DNA of 64,000 nt from Flavobacterium salilacus subsp. salilacus. Lineage in GTDB: Bacteria > Bacteroidota > Bacteroidia > Flavobacteriales > Flavobacteriaceae. Positions 59,177-64,000 of the stretch are shown here, one piece after another; positions within the stretch are counted from its first letter, which is position 1; every line of letters starts with the position of its first letter. The notes below the pieces were generated by a model. It was given only the letters and a program-made list of their open reading frames with translations, made no database searches and was not told the DNA's origin. The stretch spans positions 496,001 through 560,000 of the forward strand of contig NZ_SKBP01000001.1 in NCBI RefSeq assembly GCF_004634195.1, written 5' to 3'. A program made the translations under genes and the position numbers.

Positions 59177-60247
59177 ATGAAAGTCCGGAAATTTAAGAAT
59201 GACCCAAAAGAAAAAGAATTTTACAAAACGCTGCGGTCTAAAGCTTTTGAAGAGTTGGGAGAAAACATTGCTAAACATGGCAATACCAACTTTTGGGCTA
59301 AAGGTATTTTTTGGGCTGCTATCTGCTACGCCTCCTACTATTTACTTTTAAACTCAGGCAATACCCTTGTTTTTTGGTTTTTATACCTTGCTTTTCAAAT
59401 TTCCGGTCTGCTCATGGGCTTCTGCCTGGGGCATGATGCCTCTCATAACACCGCTTTTAAAAACAAATCTGCTAATCAGGTGCTGCACTTCTTCAGTTTT
59501 TTAACGGTTGGTATCGACCCTCTTTTGTGGGGTTTGCGGCATATTCGCTCCCACCATCTGTATGCTAATGTTGAGGGAAGCGATATTGATATTGATAAAA
59601 ATCCTTTCCTTAGGCTGGCTCCCTCACATCCATGGTCAGCAAAACATAAGTATCAACATCTTTATGCCCCGTTTGTATATATGCTTGCATTACTGCATTC
59701 TGTGTTTATGGGTGACTGGATATACCTGTTTTCAAAAGAGTATAGCTGGATGAGAAAAGGGGTGGCTAAGCCGGAGTTATATCTTAGGTTTTTCCTGTTT
59801 AAAATTTTTTATTTTTTCTTGGTACTTTACATACCCATACAGCTAACCGATTTTTCAGTGGGGTTTATTTTTCTTACTTATGTATCTGCCTCAGCCTTTA
59901 CCTCTTTGCTTTTTGTAATTATGTTAGTGGGGACTCACTTTTTTGAAGAAGCCGATTATTTTGAACCGCAAGACAATACCCTCGATTACTCATGGGCGGT
60001 GCACCAGCTCAGAACAAGCTGTGATTGGAATCCTGAAAGTAGAATTGCCCGGGTGCTTAGCGGAGGTGCCAACTGCCATGCAGCCCATCATTTATTCCCC
60101 AATATATGCCATACCAATTATGACCTTATTAATACTGTTATAGAACAAGTTACCGCAGAGTATGATTTCCCCTACCATAAAATGTCGCTATGGCAAATGA
60201 TGAGATCCCATTTCAGGCATTTAAAGAAAATGGGCATACCCGGCTAA
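59177..60247 (+). CDS. Membrane fatty-acid desaturase-type di-iron protein
   Basis: 356 residues. Three histidine boxes bind the di-iron centre: GHDASH (85-90), HIRSHH (122-127) and HAAHH (301-305). Hydrophobic helices at ~42-60, 64-84, 100-115, 155-175 and two near 205-255. The layout matches acyl-lipid or acyl-CoA desaturases of the front-end/delta-6-like branch; a hydroxylase function cannot be excluded. The protein starts with a charged cytosolic segment (MKVRKFKNDPKEKEFYKTLR). It would add a double bond to membrane fatty acids, for instance in cold response. Single gene between terminators. Confidence 0.88.
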   Translation: MKVRKFKNDPKEKEFYKTLRSKAFEELGENIAKHGNTNFWAKGIFWAAICYASYYLLLNSGNTLVFWFLYLAFQISGLLMGFCLGHDASHNTAFKNKSANQVLHFFSFLTVGIDPLLWGLRHIRSHHLYANVEGSDIDIDKNPFLRLAPSHPWSAKHKYQHLYAPFVYMLALLHSVFMGDWIYLFSKEYSWMRKGVAKPELYLRFFLFKIFYFFLVLYIPIQLTDFSVGFIFLTYVSASAFTSLLFVIMLVGTHFFEEADYFEPQDNTLDYSWAVHQLRTSCDWNPESRIARVLSGGANCHAAHHLFPNICHTNYDLINTVIEQVTAEYDFPYHKMSLWQMMRSHFRHLKKMGIPG

Positions 60248-60389
60248 AATCATATCCCTTTAAAATAAAAACACATGCTCTCTATTACTATACCTCATGT
60301 TTGAAAGGTTTTATTATAAAAATTTTAGGACAATGTAAAATTTTTATATCATTGCACTTAATTAATTTCTAACTTAAACAAATTACAAA

Positions 60390-60875
60390 ATGAAACAATT
60401 ATTTTTATTATTATCGCTTTCAATATTAACACTATCAATCAGTTCTTGTTCTGACGACGATTCAAACTCAACCGACGACAACACTACTTCTTTCGTAAAA
60501 TTTAAAGTTGATGGTGTACAGAAAACATTTAACCATGTTATAATCAACACAGGAACACCAGAAGACGGAACTGTATTATTAACAATAATAGCATCTGAAT
60601 CAGAAAACTCAGAAGAATCAATTTCTTTTGAAATATATCAAGGAGAAACAGGAGGTGAAGAGGTAGATGTTAAATGGCTGTATGAATTAGGAAATAAAGT
60701 TTATGATGAAGGTGGCTATAATGATGAAGAACTAATACAGATAGATCACATTGTACAAAAAAATAATATCGAAAAGCTGTCCGGTACTTTTTCGGGAGAA
60801 TTGTCAAGATATGATATTCAACAAGGTTTATATTTACTTGAAATAACTGAGGGTACATTTAATATTAAACGTTAA
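60390..60875 (+). CDS. Small surface-type lipoprotein
   Basis: 161 residues. Lipoprotein signal peptide with Cys20 (lipobox SISSC) followed by SDDDSNSTDDN, a strongly acidic tether. The mature part (~35-161) is one beta-rich domain: VKFKVDGVQKTF, VLLTIIASESENSEESISFEIY, then LSGTFSGELSR and LEITEGTFNIKR. The GTFSG and ITEGTFN elements recur in small Bacteroidota lipoproteins of unknown function. Preceded by an imperfect -7 box (TATCATTG at ~60348) and followed by a terminator. Confidence 0.8.
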   Translation: MKQLFLLLSLSILTLSISSCSDDDSNSTDDNTTSFVKFKVDGVQKTFNHVIINTGTPEDGTVLLTIIASESENSEESISFEIYQGETGGEEVDVKWLYELGNKVYDEGGYNDEELIQIDHIVQKNNIEKLSGTFSGELSRYDIQQGLYLLEITEGTFNIKR

Positions 60876-60901
60876 CAACCAAAACTACATTTCTAAAACA
60901 A

Positions 60902-60935
60902 AAAACGCCCGCTCAATGATGAGCGGGCGTTTTAT
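60902..60935. terminator. Two-way Rho-independent terminator
   Basis: Perfect 14-bp stem AAAACGCCCGCTCA with its complement, ATGA loop. T-rich tails on both strands, serving the lipoprotein gene and sucB. Confidence 0.88.
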
Positions 60936-60951
60936 ATATAATTGCTTTATC

Positions 60952-62184
60952 CTAAAGTTCAAATGCTTTTTTAGGATTGTTGTCCATAAGCAGCTCTACA
61001 GGGTTTTCAAGCCCTTCTTTTACTGCTACAAGGAAACCTACTGACTCACGACCGTCGATAATCCTGTGGTCATAAGAAAGTGCTACATACATCATAGGGT
61101 GTATTTCCACTTTGCCATCTACGGCAATAGGACGCTCGATAATGTTGTGCATACCCAGGATACCTGATTGCGGAGGGTTAATAATTGGGGTAGATAGCAT
61201 ACTGCCAAATACACCGCCGTTAGAAATGGTAAATGTACCGCCTGTCATATCATCTACAGTTATCTGACCATCGCGTGCGCGAATAGCAAGACGTTTTATT
61301 TCCGACTCAATGCCTCTGAATGATAGTGTTTCTGCATTACGTACTACAGGAACCATCAATCCTTTTGGTCCTGATACTGCTACTGAGATATCGCAGAAAT
61401 CGTAAGTAATTTTATAATCGCCATCTATCATAGAGTTAACATCAGGATATAATTGTAAGGCTCTTACAACTGCTTTGGTAAAGAACGACATATAGCCAAG
61501 GCTCACACCACCGTGTTTTGCCTTAAACTCTTCTTTATATTCGTTTCTTACTTTGTTTATGGGCGTCATGTTTACTTCGTTAAAAGTTGTAAGCATCGCT
61601 GTTTCGTTCTTAGCCGAAACCAAACGCTCTGCCACTTTTCTGCGAAGCATTGATAATTTGTTACGCTCAGAACCGCGGTTACCGCCTGTTGGCGTGCCCA
61701 TAGATGGTTTTGCATTAACAGCGTCATCTTTCGTTATTCTGCCGTCTTTGCCTGTACCGTTTACAGTAGTGGGATCTATATTTTTTTCGTCAAGTATTTT
61801 GCGTGCCGCAGGCGATGGAGTGCCTGTAGCATACGTTTTTTCTTCTTTTTTAGGCTCCTCTTTAGACTCCTCTTTTTTAGGTTCTTCTTTCTTCTCTTCG
61901 GCTTTGGGCGCTTCTTCTTTTGCAGGAGCGGCACCATCAGGCTTAGCGGCATCGGTATCTATAAGGCATACTACCTGACCCACGGCTACAGCGTCACCTT
62001 CTTCTGCTTTTAGGGTAATAATACCCGCAGCTTCGGCAGGAAGCTCAAGGGTTGCTTTATCTGAATCCACTTCGGCAATAGCCTGGTCTTTTTCTACATA
62101 GTCGCCGTCTTTTACCAGCCATGTTGCAATTTCTACTTCGGTAATCGATTCCCCGGGAGAAGGAACTTTCATTTCTAAAATCAT
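60952..62184 (-). CDS. sucB: Dihydrolipoyllysine succinyltransferase (E2 of 2-oxoglutarate dehydrogenase)
   Basis: 410 residues. N-terminal lipoyl domain (1-77) with the lipoylated Lys43 in [10 protein letters not shown]; a Glu/Lys/Pro-rich linker (~85-120); a peripheral subunit-binding domain (~122-158; [31 protein letters not shown] in family order, key parts SPAARKI and [12 protein letters not shown]); and the catalytic domain from ~185 with the active-site motif [11 protein letters not shown]. It moves the succinyl group to CoA in the TCA cycle. It follows the sucA stop by 57 bp, and has its own -7 box there. Confidence 0.96.
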   Translation of the reverse strand: MILEMKVPSPGESITEVEIATWLVKDGDYVEKDQAIAEVDSDKATLELPAEAAGIITLKAEEGDAVAVGQVVCLIDTDAAKPDGAAPAKEEAPKAEEKKEEPKKEESKEEPKKEEKTYATGTPSPAARKILDEKNIDPTTVNGTGKDGRITKDDAVNAKPSMGTPTGGNRGSERNKLSMLRRKVAERLVSAKNETAMLTTFNEVNMTPINKVRNEYKEEFKAKHGGVSLGYMSFFTKAVVRALQLYPDVNSMIDGDYKITYDFCDISVAVSGPKGLMVPVVRNAETLSFRGIESEIKRLAIRARDGQITVDDMTGGTFTISNGGVFGSMLSTPIINPPQSGILGMHNIIERPIAVDGKVEIHPMMYVALSYDHRIIDGRESVGFLVAVKEGLENPVELLMDNNPKKAFEL

Positions 62185-62227
62185 CTCAGTATAATTTTAT
62201 TTGGTGTTGTTAACTCTATTGTTAAAT

Positions 62228-62235
62228 CAAAAATA
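62228..62235 (-). promoter_or_regulatory. -7 promoter box ahead of sucB (TATTTTTG on minus)
   Basis: In the sucA-sucB gap, 43 bases before the sucB ATG. Would allow sucB to be made apart from sucA. Confidence 0.35.
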
Positions 62236-62240
62236 CGATA

Positions 62241-64000
62241 TTAATTGATTAAATCTTTATCAAAAACCATGGCTATGGCAGCAGCATGACGTTTTTTGGA
62301 ACGTGTATAGCTTCCTGAAGCAGGTGCACTCGAGGCTTCGGGTGAAGCCAATCTTAGTTTCACTTCATTAAAGTTCATAAGCATATAGCTGTAAGCACCC
62401 ATATTTTTAGGTTCTTCCTGTGCCCATACATAGTCATCAACATTTTTATATTTAGCTATCACTTCTTTAAGCTGCTCTACAGGCAACGGGAAAAGTTGTT
62501 CCAGTCTTACAAATGCTATATCATTTCTTTCGATATTTTTCCTTTCCGCCACAAGATCATAGTAAAACTTACCGGTACAGAAAACGAGTGATTTTACCTT
62601 GTCAGCATTTACTGCAGAATCGTCAATTACCTCTTGGAAAGTTCCGGTTGCCAGTTCTTCAACGGTAGATACCGCATCAGGATGGCGCAATAAACTTTTT
62701 GGTGTAAATACAATAAGTGGTTTACGGAAATTGGTTTTCATCTGCCTTCTTAACAAGTGGAAGAAGTTTGCCGGTGTAGTACAATCGGCAATATACATAT
62801 TATTGTTGGCACAAAGTTGCAGGTAACGCTCCATGCGTGCGCTGGAGTGCTCTGCCCCCTGCCCTTCATAACCGTGTGGCAACAACATCACTAAACCGTT
62901 TTGGTTGTTCCATTTATCTTCGGCTGACGAAATATATTGGTCTATCATTATCTGTGCACCATTAGAGAAATCTCCAAACTGTGCTTCCCAAATAGTAAGT
63001 GTTTTTGGGCTTGCAAGGGCATAACCATAATCAAAACCAACTACTCCGTATTCTGAAAGTAAGGAGTTATATATATTAAATTTCCCTTTCTGGTCGTTAA
63101 GCCTGTTTAGCAGTACCACTTCTTCTTCAGAGTCTTCTACTTTAATAACAGCGTGACGGTGTGAGAAAGTTCCTCTTTCCACATCCTGCCCGGATATACG
63201 TACATCAAACCCTTCGGTAAGCAATGTGCCATAGGCAAGTAATTCGCCCATAGCCCAATCCAGTTTGTTGGTTTCATACATATTTTTCCTGTCATCAATA
63301 AGCTTCTGTATTTTCTTGATGAATTTTTTATCCGAAGGCAATTGGGTAATAACCGATGCAATATCGTCAAGCATTTCTTTAGAGAAGGTAGTATTTACCT
63401 TTTTCAGCATTTCTTGCTCGCACACCTTTTCATAACCCTCCCATTCATTTTGCATAAAAGGAGTGATGATGGTTAAATCTTTTTTACGCGAAGCTTCAAG
63501 GTTTTGCTCAAGCATAGCCTTATACTCTTTTTCAAGTCCGTTCACATATTTATCATCTATTACGCCCGAAGCAATAAGATTTTCGGCATATATATCTCTC
63601 GTATTTTTATGTTTAGCTATTAGCTTATACAAGTTAGGTTGTGTAAAGCGTGGCTCATCACCTTCGTTATGGCCATATTTCCTGTATCCTAAAAGGTCGA
63701 TAAACACATCGCTGCCAAACTCCATTCTAAAGTCTAATGCAAAAAGCATAGCATGTACAACTGCCTCAACATCATCAGCATTTACGTGCAATACCGGCGA
63801 AAGGGTTACTTTGGCAACATCAGTACAATAGGTAGAGGAACGTGCATCCAGATAATTGGTTGTAAAGCCTATTTGGTTGTTAACCACTACGTGTATAGTA
63901 CCGCCTGTTTTATAACCGTCCAGTTTTGCCATCTGTACAATTTCGTACACAATGCCTTGCCCTGCAATAGCAGCATCGCCATGCAGTGCTATGGGCAATA
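62241..64000 (-). CDS. sucA: 2-oxoglutarate dehydrogenase E1 component, C-terminal part (start outside window)
   Basis: The frame is open through the right edge; 586 codons are visible. It opens with LPIALHGDAAIAGQGIVYE, the conserved thiamine-diphosphate region of E1o. Further motifs: VVNNQIGFTT, YRKYGHNEGDEPRFTQP, RGTFSHRHA (with the conserved His), FDYGYALASPKTLTIWEAQFGDF, LLPHGYEGQGAEHSSAR and the C-terminal VWAQEEPKNMGAYSYM. Decarboxylates 2-oxoglutarate and passes the succinyl group to the lipoyl arm of SucB, the next gene. Confidence 0.96.
   Translation of the reverse strand, partial: LPIALHGDAAIAGQGIVYEIVQMAKLDGYKTGGTIHVVVNNQIGFTTNYLDARSSTYCTDVAKVTLSPVLHVNADDVEAVVHAMLFALDFRMEFGSDVFIDLLGYRKYGHNEGDEPRFTQPNLYKLIAKHKNTRDIYAENLIASGVIDDKYVNGLEKEYKAMLEQNLEASRKKDLTIITPFMQNEWEGYEKVCEQEMLKKVNTTFSKEMLDDIASVITQLPSDKKFIKKIQKLIDDRKNMYETNKLDWAMGELLAYGTLLTEGFDVRISGQDVERGTFSHRHAVIKVEDSEEEVVLLNRLNDQKGKFNIYNSLLSEYGVVGFDYGYALASPKTLTIWEAQFGDFSNGAQIMIDQYISSAEDKWNNQNGLVMLLPHGYEGQGAEHSSARMERYLQLCANNNMYIADCTTPANFFHLLRRQMKTNFRKPLIVFTPKSLLRHPDAVSTVEELATGTFQEVIDDSAVNADKVKSLVFCTGKFYYDLVAERKNIERNDIAFVRLEQLFPLPVEQLKEVIAKYKNVDDYVWAQEEPKNMGAYSYMLMNFNEVKLRLASPEASSAPASGSYTRSKKRHAAAIAMVFDKDLIN

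Noticed and set aside
60190..60372. 60-codon plus-strand frame after the desaturase
   Set aside because: It starts inside the desaturase gene in another frame, has no motif, and runs through the promoter region of the next lipoprotein.
1..64000. CRISPR arrays, rRNA genes, riboswitches, full insertion sequences
   Set aside because: No spaced direct repeats, rRNA segments, transposase motifs or recognised riboswitch cores were seen by eye; weak candidates could be missed.

Overview
The window is a chromosomal segment of a flavobacterium (Bacteroidota, family Flavobacteriaceae). Supporting signs are: AT-rich DNA with very few Shine-Dalgarno sites; many TAnnTTTG boxes (the Bacteroidota -7 promoter element) 5 to 60 bases ahead of starts; seven secreted proteins ending in type IX secretion (T9SS, type A) sorting domains; lipoproteins with Ser/Asp-rich tails after the lipid cysteine; a TonB-dependent receptor; and family-specific genes (DUF4271, DUF4296, DUF3098, DUF6029, DUF5686). 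Both ends cut a gene: a TonB-dependent receptor at the left and 2-oxoglutarate dehydrogenase E1 at the right. No rRNA, CRISPR array, prophage or transposase was seen. There is one tRNA (Ser, anticodon GGA).

Layout. 1-9 kb is a surface/secretion region: receptor plus beta-helix lipoprotein, a run of T9SS substrates (two share an almost identical sorting-domain DNA segment), and a tail-fibre-like protein. 9-23 kb is mostly core metabolism: LuxE-like acyl ligase, tyrS, an epimerase, a dihydroorotase/glycosyltransferase operon, hemD, pckA, saccharopine dehydrogenase, a small cystatin-like protein, an Lrp regulator and a zinc peptidase. 23.2-26.8 kb is an abnormally long leuS. 26.9-33.2 kb holds ftsX-DUF3098-uppP-truB and pyrH-frr. 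33-47 kb holds an outer-membrane DUF5686 protein, asnS, rpoN, a TPR/AraC regulator, a DJ-1/monooxygenase pair, a Crp-like regulator, an MscS channel and hpf. 47-54 kb is a cluster of envelope and secreted thioredoxin-fold proteins. 54-64 kb has ansA with an acyltransferase, TatD, a retropepsin-like protein, lipoproteins, a desaturase and sucB-sucA.

Most unusual content. (1) leuS carries an in-frame insertion of about 492 bp coding for a DUF559 (Vsr-like, PD-(D/E)XK) nuclease domain, bounded by C-rich terminal inverted repeats that are themselves translated. The same repeat type occurs between genes at 21.5 kb, and short scraps of it lie at two more leuS sites. A separate very AT-rich stretch of leuS looks like a second insertion. 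(2) A 93-residue protein has the layout of a stefin-type cystatin, including the QVVAG loop. (3) A secreted protein is almost nothing but signal peptide plus T9SS sorting domain. (4) A five-gene locus combines a TlpA-like thioredoxin, a T9SS-exported thioredoxin and an Omp28-type lipoprotein. (5) Two genes have a -7 box exactly four bases before ATG, suggesting leaderless mRNAs.

Family names come from recognised motifs and remembered families, not from searches. Promoter and terminator calls rest on sequence pattern only.
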